Shown: positions 44,716-54,339, counted from the first letter of the stretch. The stretch: 64,000 bases of DNA from Candidatus Jettenia sp. (GCA_021650895.1 CP091278.1:2695659-2759658), one strand, 5' to 3'. Notes: generated by a model not told the origin, from the letters alone. Made by a program: numbers and translations.

Positions 44716-46056
44716 TTATCTGTTTTCTATCGTCTCTTTCAAACATTCTTCAAAGAGAGATAATGCAATATCTGCATCATTTTTTGAAAGGATTAAGGGT
44801 GGGCAGAAGCGGATTGCGCTGCGGCCGCAGGTCAATAATAAAAGTCCTTTTAAGAATGCCTTCTGGACGATACGATCCCGTTCTTCGATAGCATATTCTT
44901 TGGTCTCATTATCTTTTACAATCTCAATTGCCAGCATTAATCCTAAGCCCCTCACGTCGCCGATTATAGGATATGTTCGCTCCAATCTCTTTAATTCATT
45001 CATGATGTAGGCACCTTGTCTGGCGGCATTATCTATCAATCCTTCTTCGAGAAGCTTGATAGTAGTAAGCGCGGCCTGGCAGCTAACGGGATTACCTCCA
45101 AACGTACTTGCATGACTGCCCGGTATCCAATCCATTATTTTTCCCGATGCAACGGTGGCAGATAAGGGAAGTCCTGAGGCTATACCCTTAGCAAGGGTAA
45201 TGATGTCGGGAATTATGTCAAAATGTTCGGAGGCAAACATTTTGCCTGTTCTGCCCATGCCTGATTGTACTTCATCAGCAACATAGAGGATATCATAATC
45301 GCGTGTTAGTTGATACAATGCCGTATGAAATTCTTTTGGAGGCACAATATATCCACCTTCTCCCTGGATAATTTCAACAAAGATTGCTGCCACATCATCC
45401 GGAGATACCTTTGTTTTGAATAACTCCTCTCGTACCCATGTTACGCATGCCATATGACAATTATTGGGGGTTAAACCATAGTGACATCTATAGCAATATG
45501 CATATGGGATATGAATAACCTCTGAAATAAGAGGTAAAAAATGCCTGCGTTGGTTTAATTTACTAGCCGTTAGCGAAAGCGCACCCATGGTTCTTCCATG
45601 AAAAGCGTTGTAAAAGGCGATGACAATGTTGCGCCTGGTATGGTATCGCGCTAATTTAAAAGCAGCTTCTACCGATTCTGCGCCAGAATTCCCAAAAAAG
45701 ACTTTTTTTGTATGGGAGCCTGGGCAGATCGTAGATAGCTTTTCGGCTAAATGGATTTGCAGCGGGTTGTAAAAATCCGCCCCGGACATGTGAAGAAGGG
45801 TGCCTGCCTGGCTGGTAATTGATGATATGACTTCATCATGATTATGTCCGGTGTTGCAAACGGCAACTCCTGCCGTAAAATCAAGGAAGATATTATTATC
45901 AACATCCTCTACAAGCATGCCTTTTGTGCTTTTTACCACGAGTGGATAGCCTTTTGTCGAAGATGGTGAAATAAACTGTGTTTCCTTTTCCAGATATTGA
46001 ATTGCGTTAGGACCGGGAAGTTTCGTATGAATACGAGGATAATTTTTGAGTGACAT
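44716..46056 (-). CDS. Class III PLP aminotransferase (4-aminobutyrate / acetylornithine type)
   Basis: A 446-residue fold-type I aminotransferase. PLP-binding K290 (IITLAKGIASGLP), D261 (YVADEVQSGMGRTG), FFGNSGAESVEAA and FYNAFHGRTMGALS are present. A four-cysteine insertion (CYRCHYG..CHMAC, 188-204) is seen in a subgroup annotated as 4-aminobutyrate aminotransferase. The donor could also be putrescine, ornithine or acetylornithine, of interest given the arginine and agmatine genes elsewhere in the window. It stands 30 bases downstream of the duplicated-module gene. Confidence 0.88.
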   Translation of the reverse strand: MSLKNYPRIHTKLPGPNAIQYLEKETQFISPSSTKGYPLVVKSTKGMLVEDVDNNIFLDFTAGVAVCNTGHNHDEVISSITSQAGTLLHMSGADFYNPLQIHLAEKLSTICPGSHTKKVFFGNSGAESVEAAFKLARYHTRRNIVIAFYNAFHGRTMGALSLTASKLNQRRHFLPLISEVIHIPYAYCYRCHYGLTPNNCHMACVTWVREELFKTKVSPDDVAAIFVEIIQGEGGYIVPPKEFHTALYQLTRDYDILYVADEVQSGMGRTGKMFASEHFDIIPDIITLAKGIASGLPLSATVASGKIMDWIPGSHASTFGGNPVSCQAALTTIKLLEEGLIDNAARQGAYIMNELKRLERTYPIIGDVRGLGLMLAIEIVKDNETKEYAIEERDRIVQKAFLKGLLLLTCGRSAIRFCPPLILSKNDADIALSLFEECLKETIENR

Positions 46057-46085
46057 GTAATCTCCTATACCGTATCAAGTATGCG

Positions 46086-46652
46086 TTAGTAAATTTTAGA
46101 ACAATAATACTTATATACTAAGTCAGCAAAGGTTTCTAATCCATATGAGCCTTTTCCCAGGTCTGCAAGACACTTTCTGAATTCACGTAGATTTTTAAAA
46201 TTTTCGGATATATAATGGGCGACAAATGTTTCAGCAGATATAAAATTCAATTCCGGACCTTTATCATCGGGGCTTTGATAGATTTTATATGCCACGATAT
46301 CGGTAATTATTTTTACGTGAGCATCTTTCCCTTTTGAAATTAAGTCTTTGACTATTTCAAAAGTTAGCTGTTGCTTGTCCTGATAGTAATTATATACCTT
46401 GTCAGCCAATTGGTTTATGGATTGTAGTTCTTTACCAAACCGGGATAACTGTTTTTCAAATGCATTTACATCGGTAAAGTTTTTTGATATATAGTAAGTT
46501 ACTGCATCAATAGCGGCTAAAAAATTTGACTCAGGCCCCATATTTTCCGGACTTTCATATATCTTATATGCTACGATATTAATAAGAGTTTTGAGTGGGG
46601 TCTCATCTTTGCTCTGAAGTTTGCTTTTTATAAAATCTTTATCGATCAGCAT
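46086..46652 (-). CDS. Unknown protein built of two copies of a ~70-residue module
   Basis: Residues 22-90 and 114-183 are internal copies: both have IVAYKIYxSPxxxGPExNF, then YIS-x-NF, then LADxVYxYY. The two are joined by a Lys/Asp-rich linker. No signal peptide, membrane helix or catalytic motif is visible. I do not recognise the family. A GGAG ribosome site lies eight bases before the ATG. The repeat suggests a pseudo-dimer, perhaps a ligand or protein binder. Confidence 0.72.
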   Translation of the reverse strand: MLIDKDFIKSKLQSKDETPLKTLINIVAYKIYESPENMGPESNFLAAIDAVTYYISKNFTDVNAFEKQLSRFGKELQSINQLADKVYNYYQDKQQLTFEIVKDLISKGKDAHVKIITDIVAYKIYQSPDDKGPELNFISAETFVAHYISENFKNLREFRKCLADLGKGSYGLETFADLVYKYYCSKIY

Positions 46653-46796
46653 AGTGTTTCTCCATTGTCTCGAAACAAGAACTTTATACTTAACCTTGAC
46701 AAACAGGTGTTCTCTGCATATATTTACTACTAGTGAGCAACAACTATACTCAATCCTGATGATAAAATAAATATATTTTATTTAAAAGATCAAAAA

Positions 46797-47237
46797 ATGG
46801 AAACGGAAGCAAAAAACAGATTCCTTACCTCAATTACCTTGCCTGATTACGAATTTATCATTAATCTTCCAGAATTTAAAAAAGAGGGAGAAGAATTTAC
46901 CGTATGGTTTCTTGAGGGTATTCTTGAAGACAATCCAAATTATATTGATTGCCTTATGTATTTAGGCAACGTGTATACGGCAAACGGGATGTATGAAAAA
47001 GGCCTTTTGATAGATAAGAAATTATGTCGCCTTAGACCGGAAGATCCTTTGGTCTATTATAACCTCGCCTGTAGCTATGCGTTGCTGAAAGATTCTGATG
47101 CTGCTTTCGATGCATTAGAAAATGCGATTACGCTTGGTTATAATGATATTTATCATCTTGAACAAGATGAGGATTTGATTCTTTTGAGAGGGGATATTCG
47201 ATACAAAAAACTGATCGAAAAAATTAAAAAGCGTTAA
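46797..47237 (+). CDS. TPR protein
   Basis: 146 residues with two to three tetratricopeptide repeats (VWFLEGILEDNPNYIDCLMYLGNVYTANGMYEKGLLIDKKL; PLVYYNLACSYALLKDSDAAFDALENAI), ending in a TPR-capping segment DLILLRGDIRYKKLIEKI. It is cytoplasmic and mediates protein contacts. Its TAA overlaps the stop of the convergent coaX by four bases. Confidence 0.85.
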   Translation: METEAKNRFLTSITLPDYEFIINLPEFKKEGEEFTVWFLEGILEDNPNYIDCLMYLGNVYTANGMYEKGLLIDKKLCRLRPEDPLVYYNLACSYALLKDSDAAFDALENAITLGYNDIYHLEQDEDLILLRGDIRYKKLIEKIKKR

Positions 47238-48001
47238 CATCGTTTATTTGAAATAAGGCTAATTGTATAGGTAGCTTGTATTCCTTCCAAAGTAAGGTGA
47301 GGGATTACCTCTGAAATAAGAGGGATTTCCTGTGCTAACATACTTGCATTTCCACCGGTTGCAAGTATCCTTGGCTTGCATTTCAACTCATCATAAAGCA
47401 TGTTTATGAGCTTATTTACCATACCAACAGTGCCCCAGTAAATACCAGAATTTATTGCTTCTTCCGTTCTTTTACCGAGAATATGTTTTGGCTTATGGAC
47501 GGATATTTCAGGTAAAAGCGCCGTATAATTGTGTAGCGCTTTTGAAGATATATCTATGCCCGGCGCAATAATTCCTCCTATAAATGCCCCTGTATTATTT
47601 ATTACATCAATCGTTATTGCAGTACCTGCATCAATAATGATTGTCCAGTCTTTTGTCCGTTTAAAAGCTGCTACTGCATTCACTAATCGGTCAATACCGA
47701 CTCTTTCCGGGTAATCGGTGAGCACCGGGACAGGAATGGGAATGTCTTTCCCAATACGCCAGGGTTTTATAAGGAGATATTTTTTAATATATTCAATAAC
47801 AAAAACTTCTGTTTTCGGATTAACAGAGGAAAGGATAGCAACTTTTGGTCTGGAAATGATGGTCGAACTCAAAACTTCTGTAAAATTTACCTGAAATGCA
47901 TGGGGAGGGCTAATTCCTAATGAATAGGAAGAATGCAGGATATCTTCTTCAAATATCCCGATATGAATATTTGTATTGCCGATGTCGACGGCTAATAACA
48001 T
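47234..48001 (-). CDS. coaX: Type III pantothenate kinase
   Basis: CoaX phosphorylates pantothenate in CoA synthesis. ASKHA-fold motifs are DIGNTNIHIGIF at the start, DYPERVGIDRLVNAVAAF (pantothenate site), IIDAGTAITIDVI and GGIIAPGIDISSKAL. Length 255 is typical. It follows obgE by ten bases and ends the large minus-strand housekeeping block. Confidence 0.96.
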   Translation of the reverse strand: MLLAVDIGNTNIHIGIFEEDILHSSYSLGISPPHAFQVNFTEVLSSTIISRPKVAILSSVNPKTEVFVIEYIKKYLLIKPWRIGKDIPIPVPVLTDYPERVGIDRLVNAVAAFKRTKDWTIIIDAGTAITIDVINNTGAFIGGIIAPGIDISSKALHNYTALLPEISVHKPKHILGKRTEEAINSGIYWGTVGMVNKLINMLYDELKCKPRILATGGNASMLAQEIPLISEVIPHLTLEGIQATYTISLISNKRC

Positions 48002-48011
48002 GGCGATTTAC

Positions 48012-49022
48012 TCATGCACCAGACTGGATTTCATGAAGGGCGCTTGCCATCAAATGGATAAGTGTACGTATATTTTTACCGGTAGCCGTAGAAACGGGAC
48101 AAACAGATTTGGATATTTTTTCTTCAAGCATTTTAATGTGCTCATTACAACTCTCCGGATCTAAGAGATCTATTTTATTTGCAACGATAATCTCCTTCTT
48201 TTCTGCAAGCTGAGGATTGAATTGTTTCAATTCGTTCCGCACAATATGATATGCGTCTGCGGGATCTATTTTTGCGCAGGGTGAAATATCCAAAAGATGC
48301 ACGAGTAATTTTGTTCTCTCAATATGGCGTAAGAACTTATCTCCAAGCCCTGTTCCTCCATGTGCCCCTTCAATAAGCCCTGGAATATCAGCAACAACAA
48401 ATCTTTTGTAATCTTCTGATTCAACAATACCCAATTGAGGTTGGAGTGTGGTAAAAGGATATTCAGCAATTTTAGGTCGTGCAGCAGATATTCGGGAAAG
48501 CAATGTTGACTTTCCTGCGTTCGGCATCCCGATGAAGCCAACATCTGCGAGCAGCTTTAATTCCAGGATCAACCATCGCTCTTCACCCGGCTTTCCTTTT
48601 TCTGCATTCCGTGGAGCCTGATTCGTAGAAGTTGCAAATTGCTTGTTTCCTCTTCCTCCTCTCCCTCCCCTTGCAATGACGATGCTTTCGCCGACAGTGT
48701 TCATATCTTTTAAGATACGTCCACTTTCTTTATCTTTAACTATGGTACCCCTCGGTAAATCGATAAGGAGATCTTTGCCATCCTTGCCTTTTCTCGTAGA
48801 TCCTTTTCCGTGTACTCCACTTTCTGCAATATGTTTTACCCGGGAAGTAAGATCAAGTAATGTATCTATTTTGTCACTGACACGAAGTATAACGTCTCCG
48901 CCCTTACCACCATCTCCGCCATCCGGGCCTCCGTGAGGGACGTATTTTTCTCTTCGGAAGCTTACACAGCCATTTCCTCCATCCCCTCCTTTTACGAATA
49001 TAACAGCTTCATCAACAAACAT
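48012..49022 (-). CDS. obgE: GTPase Obg
   Basis: A 336-residue Obg GTPase that binds the 50S subunit during late assembly. The N-terminal glycine-rich Obg fold (KGGDGGNGCVSFRREKYVPHGGPDGGDGGKGGD) is followed by the G domain with GMPNAGKST (165-173), DIPGLIEGA and NKIDLL. No C-terminal OCT extension is present. It is in the classic rplU-rpmA-obgE order, but a 204-base structured gap lies between rpmA and obgE. Confidence 0.97.
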   Translation of the reverse strand: MFVDEAVIFVKGGDGGNGCVSFRREKYVPHGGPDGGDGGKGGDVILRVSDKIDTLLDLTSRVKHIAESGVHGKGSTRKGKDGKDLLIDLPRGTIVKDKESGRILKDMNTVGESIVIARGGRGGRGNKQFATSTNQAPRNAEKGKPGEERWLILELKLLADVGFIGMPNAGKSTLLSRISAARPKIAEYPFTTLQPQLGIVESEDYKRFVVADIPGLIEGAHGGTGLGDKFLRHIERTKLLVHLLDISPCAKIDPADAYHIVRNELKQFNPQLAEKKEIIVANKIDLLDPESCNEHIKMLEEKISKSVCPVSTATGKNIRTLIHLMASALHEIQSGA

Positions 49023-49104
49023 AGTTCTAAAAGATTATAAGGATGTGCAGGATAATACCTGTATTGATAAAATTACGTTATGAAAAACTTCTTTTAAAAT
49101 AGGT

Positions 49105-49165
49105 GCAGGGAACGAAGTATAGGTGTCTGTTAACACCCTTGCATAGTCTGCAATTCGTTCCTTGC
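49105..49165. other. Three-way-junction fold between rpmA and obgE
   Basis: Plus-strand reading: outer stem GCAGGGAACGAA (49105-49116) with TTCGTTCCTTGC (49154-49165), 12 pairs with one G-U; inside it hairpin GGTGT-CTGTTA-ACACC (49122-49137) and hairpin TTGCA-TAGTC-TGCAA (49139-49153). On the minus strand, the coding direction, the same fold has one mismatch. It may be a small RNA, a leader or attenuator for obgE, or a mobile palindrome. I cannot assign it to a known RNA family. Confidence 0.5.
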
Positions 49166-49226
49166 AACAGGTTTTAAATTCCCTGATTATTATGGCTGTT
49201 CCGTTTTTAGTTCATGTGTTACTTAT

Positions 49227-49469
49227 CTAAGAGTTATATACACTTACACGGTGTCTTGTTTCGAATTTTACCACGCCGTCTATCAGAGAAAAAAGGGTAT
49301 CGTCTTTTCCGATACCAACGTTCATCCCTGGCCTGAATTTTGTTCCACATTGACGGATTATTATAGAGCCGGCTGTTACGAATTGTCCGCCATATCTCTT
49401 TACACCCCGCATTTGAGGATTACTATCTCTTCCATTCTTAGAAGAACCTTGTCCCTTTTTATGTGCCAT
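49227..49469 (-). CDS. rpmA: 50S ribosomal protein bL27
   Basis: An 80-residue bL27 ([47 protein letters not shown]), which reaches toward the peptidyl-transferase centre. The N-terminus begins directly with AHKKGQGS, so it lacks the cleaved leader found in Firmicutes. It follows rplU by about 50 bases. Confidence 0.98.
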   Translation of the reverse strand: MAHKKGQGSSKNGRDSNPQMRGVKRYGGQFVTAGSIIIRQCGTKFRPGMNVGIGKDDTLFSLIDGVVKFETRHRVSVYNS

Positions 49470-49520
49470 GTTATAAATCTCCGATTAAAAATATATAGGA
49501 AACTAATAAAAAATAGATGT

Positions 49521-49841
49521 CTAACCGAGAAGGATCTCTTTAATTTTTATCTGGGTATATTTTTCACGATGTCCTTTTCTGGTCATCGACTCTTTTCTTC
49601 TGCGAAATTTTATTGTCATAGACTTTGCGGTTTTTTTCATACCCTCAATTTCTGCAATAACTTTTGCATTTTTATTATCTGCGGCTCTAAAAGCTGCATT
49701 ACCTTCCTCATCGGAATAAACTAATATATCATGAAACTCTACAGTTTCTCCGATCTGTGCGTTAGCCTTTAAATCAATAAGATGGCGTTCACCAGCCCTG
49801 ACCTTGTATTGTTTACCCCTGTCTTTTATTATTGCATACAT
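49521..49841 (-). CDS. rplU: 50S ribosomal protein bL21
   Basis: A 106-residue bL21 (MYAIIKDRGKQYKVRAGERHLIDL; C-terminal KFRRRKESMTRKGHREKYTQIKIKEI). The ribosome site GGAGAG precedes the ATG. It starts the bL21-bL27 pair after rng. Confidence 0.98.
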   Translation of the reverse strand: MYAIIKDRGKQYKVRAGERHLIDLKANAQIGETVEFHDILVYSDEEGNAAFRAADNKNAKVIAEIEGMKKTAKSMTIKFRRRKESMTRKGHREKYTQIKIKEILLG

Positions 49842-49927
49842 GTAGTACTCTCTCCTTTCCTTATTTAGTTTTTATACATTCAGACATAAGAATATTTTGA
49901 TATAAAGTAAAAAATGTTATAAAGAAA

Positions 49928-51448
49928 TTATACGATAACAGGCTCGTCCTTATGGTTCAAGTAACGAATATTCACCTTGCCGTATTCATGATCCGCTGTA
50001 CTGAGGATGTATATTTTCTTATTATAGGATTCTTCGATTTCTATCATTTGTTTTCGTTTTTGATTTTGCAGGTAGTTAGCAACCTCAGGGTTTGCAATGA
50101 TTTCAATTTTAGCGATCTGGGGTGAATGGATTGCAAACTTAAGATCCCGCATGGCATTCAAACAAAGGCTTTCCACCGTCTTGCTATACCCCGTTCCCCG
50201 GCAAAATTTGCATTCTTCAAAAAGAACATCCCGAAGACTGTGCCGAATCCTTTGCCGGGTAAGTTCGATAGTGCAGAATTTCGACATTTTTAACATTTTC
50301 GTTCGTGCTTTATCTCTTTTTAAAGCATCGGCAAGGGCTTTTTCAATGGCATGGATATGTCCTTCTTCCTGCATATCAATAAAGTCAATTACAATAACAC
50401 CTCCAATGTCTCTTAATCGGATCTGCCGGGTAACTTCTTTTGCAGCCTTTAAATTCGTTTTAAAGGCGGTTTCCTCCGGGTCGCTTTCGTCTTTAAACCT
50501 ACCACTATTAACATCAATTGCAACAAGCGCCTCAGTCTGTTCAATTACAATGGAACCTCCACGCGGTAAAGGAATCTTTTTGCAGTTTATATCCTCAATT
50601 TCCTTCTCGATATTATATTTGTGAAATAATGGTTTATCTTCTCTATAGAGGGTTAAAAGTTTTTCATATTTCGGCATAATTATCCGAAGAAAATCTCGTG
50701 TTCTTTCGTATACGGCCTCTGAGTCTACAAGAATTTCCCGTATATCTGTTGAAAAGATGTCTCTGATAGCACGAATGACGAGATCGCTTTCCTGGTAAAT
50801 CGTTGCGGGTGCGCTGGCATTTTTTGACCGCTTCTCAATATTTTTCCACAGTTTTAAGAGATAATGGAAATCTTTATGGATCTCTTTTTTTGTCTGCTGC
50901 TCTCCTGCTGTTCGTATGATGAAGCCGATATTTTGAGGTGGATTTAAACCGGCAAGTATTTTCTTTAAACGTTGCCGTTCCTCTTCACTCAAAATTTTCT
51001 TCGATACCCCATGGCGTGGTACGCCTGGCATTAAAACCAAAAACCTTCCCGGCAAACTAATATAGGTTGTTAAGCTTGGACCTTTTGCACCCATGCCCTC
51101 TTTTGTTACCTGAACCAGGATTTCTTGTCCCAGATGGAGAATATCGCGTATTTTCTGTGGTTCCCGATGAGGCTTCTGGGCAGTATCTCCTTCAGATGAG
51201 TGGTTCCCATTACCGTTAGGAGGCAGAACATCTGATATATGTAAAAAACCATTTTTTTTGAACCCAATATCAACAAAAGCTGCCTCAATGCTGGATTCAA
51301 TATTGACAATTTTTCCCTTATAGATATTTCCCGCAATCTGTTCACGGGAACTTCGTTCAATGTACAGTTCCTCTAAAACATTATTTTCTAAAATGGCCAT
51401 ACGGCATTCTTCTGGCTCAATTGCATTAATAAGCATCCTTTTATCCAT
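49928..51448 (-). CDS. rng: Ribonuclease E/G family endoribonuclease
   Basis: Single-strand-specific RNase involved in rRNA 5' maturation and mRNA decay. An S1 domain (about 35-125: GNIYKGKIVNIESSIEAAFVDIGFKKNGFLHISDV) leads to the RNase H-like catalytic core with metal-binding aspartates in LVAIDVNSGRF and GGVIVIDFIDMQEEGH, and the Zn-link CKFCRGTG. With 506 residues and no long C-terminal scaffold, it is RNase G-like. DUF2344 lies 14 bases upstream, as is common. Confidence 0.95.
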   Translation of the reverse strand: MDKRMLINAIEPEECRMAILENNVLEELYIERSSREQIAGNIYKGKIVNIESSIEAAFVDIGFKKNGFLHISDVLPPNGNGNHSSEGDTAQKPHREPQKIRDILHLGQEILVQVTKEGMGAKGPSLTTYISLPGRFLVLMPGVPRHGVSKKILSEEERQRLKKILAGLNPPQNIGFIIRTAGEQQTKKEIHKDFHYLLKLWKNIEKRSKNASAPATIYQESDLVIRAIRDIFSTDIREILVDSEAVYERTRDFLRIIMPKYEKLLTLYREDKPLFHKYNIEKEIEDINCKKIPLPRGGSIVIEQTEALVAIDVNSGRFKDESDPEETAFKTNLKAAKEVTRQIRLRDIGGVIVIDFIDMQEEGHIHAIEKALADALKRDKARTKMLKMSKFCTIELTRQRIRHSLRDVLFEECKFCRGTGYSKTVESLCLNAMRDLKFAIHSPQIAKIEIIANPEVANYLQNQKRKQMIEIEESYNKKIYILSTADHEYGKVNIRYLNHKDEPVIV

Positions 51449-51462
51449 GATTTTTCCCTTAG

Positions 51463-52089
51463 TCAGGCAGAAGAAGATAAGTTGACTTTCGTCCTGATAA
51501 TTTCAAAGAACTCTTTTTCCCTATCTCCGCATAAGGCGTGAAGTACCTCTTCAGGTTTCGCTGTACCCTCAGGTGTTGGTTTTATAGTCAAAATCAGACC
51601 ATTGGGTTTTTCCTTAATCTCTTCTATAGATGGTCGAATATTAAAAAGTTTTTGATGTCCGTCCTTTGATCGGTTTACAATGATAGATGACTGTTGTAGA
51701 AGTTCATTAATCTTTACTGTCTCTAAGAGATCTGTATTCTTGAAGACAACCTCATAGGTTATATTGCGAACAAGGTCTTTTTTGGAATTTGATATATCCT
51801 CTACTGAGAGAATAGAAATTTCTTTTGGCAGTTGCAGACCTAAGCTCTTAACTAACACCTCAGAAGGTATTGATTTTTGCAGATCGAGTTCCAAAATCTC
51901 GTCTCTACCAATTATTCCAACACTTAAAGCCAAAGGGATGGAAAGTTTCGGGTGAGGGTTAAAACCTTTGGACATTACGATAGGTAGGTTAGCCCTTCTA
52001 ATAGCCCTTTCAAAAACCCTCATCAAATCATGATGAGAGATAAAGCGAATATCTCCTGATTTACTAAATCGAATACGTACTTTTACGAT
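51463..52089 (-). CDS. DUF2344 (TIGR03936) protein with no standard start codon at the conserved N-terminus
   Basis: The family is usually found beside the TIGR03960 radical SAM protein and RNase G and is thought to act with the radical SAM protein, possibly on RNA. The frame is open upstream of the first usual start (TTG 52026) and encodes the conserved VKVRIRFSKSGDIRFISHHDLMRVFERA. That block is plainly coding, but between the upstream stop (52105-52107) and 52026 there is no ATG, GTG or TTG. An AGAGG lies before ATC at 52089 and TTA at 52101. I give the outer limit at 52089 (about 208 residues). A sequencing error or an unusual start are both possible. Confidence 0.82.
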   Translation of the reverse strand: MVKVRIRFSKSGDIRFISHHDLMRVFERAIRRANLPIVMSKGFNPHPKLSIPLALSVGIIGRDEILELDLQKSIPSEVLVKSLGLQLPKEISILSVEDISNSKKDLVRNITYEVVFKNTDLLETVKINELLQQSSIIVNRSKDGHQKLFNIRPSIEEIKEKPNGLILTIKPTPEGTAKPEEVLHALCGDREKEFFEIIRTKVNLSSSA

Positions 52090-52188
52090 ATGCTTAGTTA
52101 ACCTCTAAAACTTCAAATATAATAAATTTAAATACTTAAGGCAAATTCTAATAATGATATTTCTCAGTGTCAAGGACATTTTTAGCTA

Positions 52189-54225
52189 TCAAAAGGCCTC
52201 TGGCAATATTTCAATAGCGATGTTCCTGAGATAATTCATTGTTTTTTCCGGATCATCAAAACGACAAGCTGTTTCCGCTACTTCTTTTGCTTTTTCCAGA
52301 GTAACAGACCGGATAATCTTTTTTATTTCAGGTATAATAGTGGCTGGCGCTACACTAAACTCTGTAATTCCTAATCCAATAAGGGGTATGGCATATTCGA
52401 CTTCACTTCCCATTTCCCCGCAAATTCCTACAGGGATATTATTTTCTTCTGCCGCTTTTATTGCAAGTTTCAAAAGCCTTAAGATGGCAGGATGTACAGG
52501 ACAATATAAATAAGCCACCCGTTCATTGTTTCTATCTACAGCCAAAGAATACTGGATAAGATCGTTAGTTCCGATGCTAAAGAAGTCACATTCTTTTGCC
52601 AAGGTATCTGCAATCATAACAGATGAAGGGACTTCAATCATAATTCCCATCTCGATGTTTTTATTGAACGGGATTTTTTCTTTATCTAATTCTTTCATGA
52701 CCTCCCAAACCATTTGTTTCGCACGTCTCAATTCCTGAAGGGAGGATATTAAAGGAAATAAAATTTTTACATCCCCCATGGCCGAAGCTCGTAAAATTGC
52801 TCTTAATTGTATTCTAAATATGGATGGGTTTTCAAAACAATAACGTATAGAACGACATCCCAAAAAAGGGTTTCCTTCTTTTCTATCATCAGAAAGAGCA
52901 AATTTATCTGCTCCTAAATCAAGTGTTCTAATAATAATAGGTTTATCCTTTAATTCCCGGACAACAGAGGTATAGGCTTCTAAATGTTCTTCTTCTGTTG
53001 GAGGTGTGGGAGAACCTAAATAAAGGAATTCTGTTCTATAAAGTCCAATTCCCTCAGCGCCGTATTTTGTATTTATATGGGTTTCTTTTGGAAACTCAAT
53101 ATTCCCATAAATGGAAATATGTTTTCCGTCCCGGGTTGTAGATGGCTGATCTCTCAGTTCGGTTGCTAATTTTTCCTCAAAGACATGGATGCTCTTAACC
53201 TTGCTTTGATAGGTTAAGAGTGTTTCTTCATCAGGCCTGACAATAACAATACCTCTGTTGCCATCTACAATTACAGTATCTCCGCCAAAGATATCTGTAG
53301 TGATGGTGCCTAATCCGACTACAGCCGGTATGCCCAAAGCGCGGGCAACTATGGCAGTATGGGACGTCCTTCCGCCTACATCAGTGGCAAATCCTCTTAC
53401 TTTTTCAGTATCAAGCGAAGCAGTTTGAGAAGGTGAAATATCATGTGCTATTAATACTACCTCCTGGGCAAGATTTTTCAGTTCTTCTCTTTTTTCACCC
53501 AATAAATTTCTGAGAAGCCTTCGTTCAACATCAAAAATATCACTTACTCTTTCTGCCAGATAAGAATCATTAACATCCTGAAATTTTCTGATGTAAACAC
53601 GTAAGGCCAGGGATACAGCAAATTCCGGTGTGAAATTTGTTTTCTTTATTTTATCGATAATTTCATTTTTTAAACGTATGTCTTGTAAGACCATTCGGTG
53701 TGTGCCAAAGATAGATCCAATTTCAGAACCTAAATTCTCAGAGACCCTCGATTCTAAATCCTGAATTTCCTTTTTGGAATCTTCTATGGCCTTCTCAAGC
53801 CTGTAGATCTCTCCATCTACCTCTTCTTTTCGTATAATATGGCGAGGAATGCGGTATCCTTCACTCTCAAACATAAAGGCCTCACGAATGACCACCCCTG
53901 GTGAAACTGCAATTCCCTTCCTGATCTCCATGAATTCTTCTTCAAATTTACTCTTTACCAATCCTTCCAGTGCGTCCAGTGCCTCTGCTGCATCAACTCC
54001 TTTCGCACTCATTACTATCTCTGTATCATTTTCTGCACCAAGAGTTAAGAGCTCAATGACGCTTTTACCATCAACCTCTTTATTTTTTGTTTTTATACGA
54101 ATCTCTGATGTATATTTATTGGCAATTTCAGCAAATTTAGTAGCAGGCCGAGCGTGCATGCCATTGGAATTGGAGATTTTTACTTTTCTTTCTAATAATT
54201 TACAATTGATACTATGAATATCCAT
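52189..54225 (-). CDS. ptsI: HPr - Enzyme I fusion of the phosphotransferase system
   Basis: HPr occupies residues 10-95 with phospho-acceptor H24 (NSNGMHARPATKFAE) and a Ser55 region (GKSVIELLTLGA) like the kinase site of Gram-positive HPr. Enzyme I follows from about 100 (RKGIAVSPGVV), with active H289 (TDVGGRTSHTAIVARALG) and the PEP-binding barrel (EGIGLYRTEFLYL, IRTLDLGADK, GTNDLIQYSLAVDR, PVGICGEMGS). One chain thus passes phosphate from PEP to HPr. The only acceptor seen is PtsN, encoded about 100 bases upstream. No sugar permease is in the window, suggesting a regulatory PTS. Total 678 residues. Confidence 0.95.
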   Translation of the reverse strand: MDIHSINCKLLERKVKISNSNGMHARPATKFAEIANKYTSEIRIKTKNKEVDGKSVIELLTLGAENDTEIVMSAKGVDAAEALDALEGLVKSKFEEEFMEIRKGIAVSPGVVIREAFMFESEGYRIPRHIIRKEEVDGEIYRLEKAIEDSKKEIQDLESRVSENLGSEIGSIFGTHRMVLQDIRLKNEIIDKIKKTNFTPEFAVSLALRVYIRKFQDVNDSYLAERVSDIFDVERRLLRNLLGEKREELKNLAQEVVLIAHDISPSQTASLDTEKVRGFATDVGGRTSHTAIVARALGIPAVVGLGTITTDIFGGDTVIVDGNRGIVIVRPDEETLLTYQSKVKSIHVFEEKLATELRDQPSTTRDGKHISIYGNIEFPKETHINTKYGAEGIGLYRTEFLYLGSPTPPTEEEHLEAYTSVVRELKDKPIIIRTLDLGADKFALSDDRKEGNPFLGCRSIRYCFENPSIFRIQLRAILRASAMGDVKILFPLISSLQELRRAKQMVWEVMKELDKEKIPFNKNIEMGIMIEVPSSVMIADTLAKECDFFSIGTNDLIQYSLAVDRNNERVAYLYCPVHPAILRLLKLAIKAAEENNIPVGICGEMGSEVEYAIPLIGLGITEFSVAPATIIPEIKKIIRSVTLEKAKEVAETACRFDDPEKTMNYLRNIAIEILPEAF

Positions 54226-54339
54226 AATGCGTTACTCATTACCTTTTTGAGGTTATAGGGTGAAAAACTTATTTTGCATTGCAATCTTCTTGGGTTCAGT
54301 GAGTGGAATAGTCGCGGGTTTATTTTGAATGAAATCAGA

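Noticed and set aside
44513-45010. Plus-strand 165-residue open frame
   Set aside because: It is made of a palindromic repeat followed by antisense of the aminotransferase gene.
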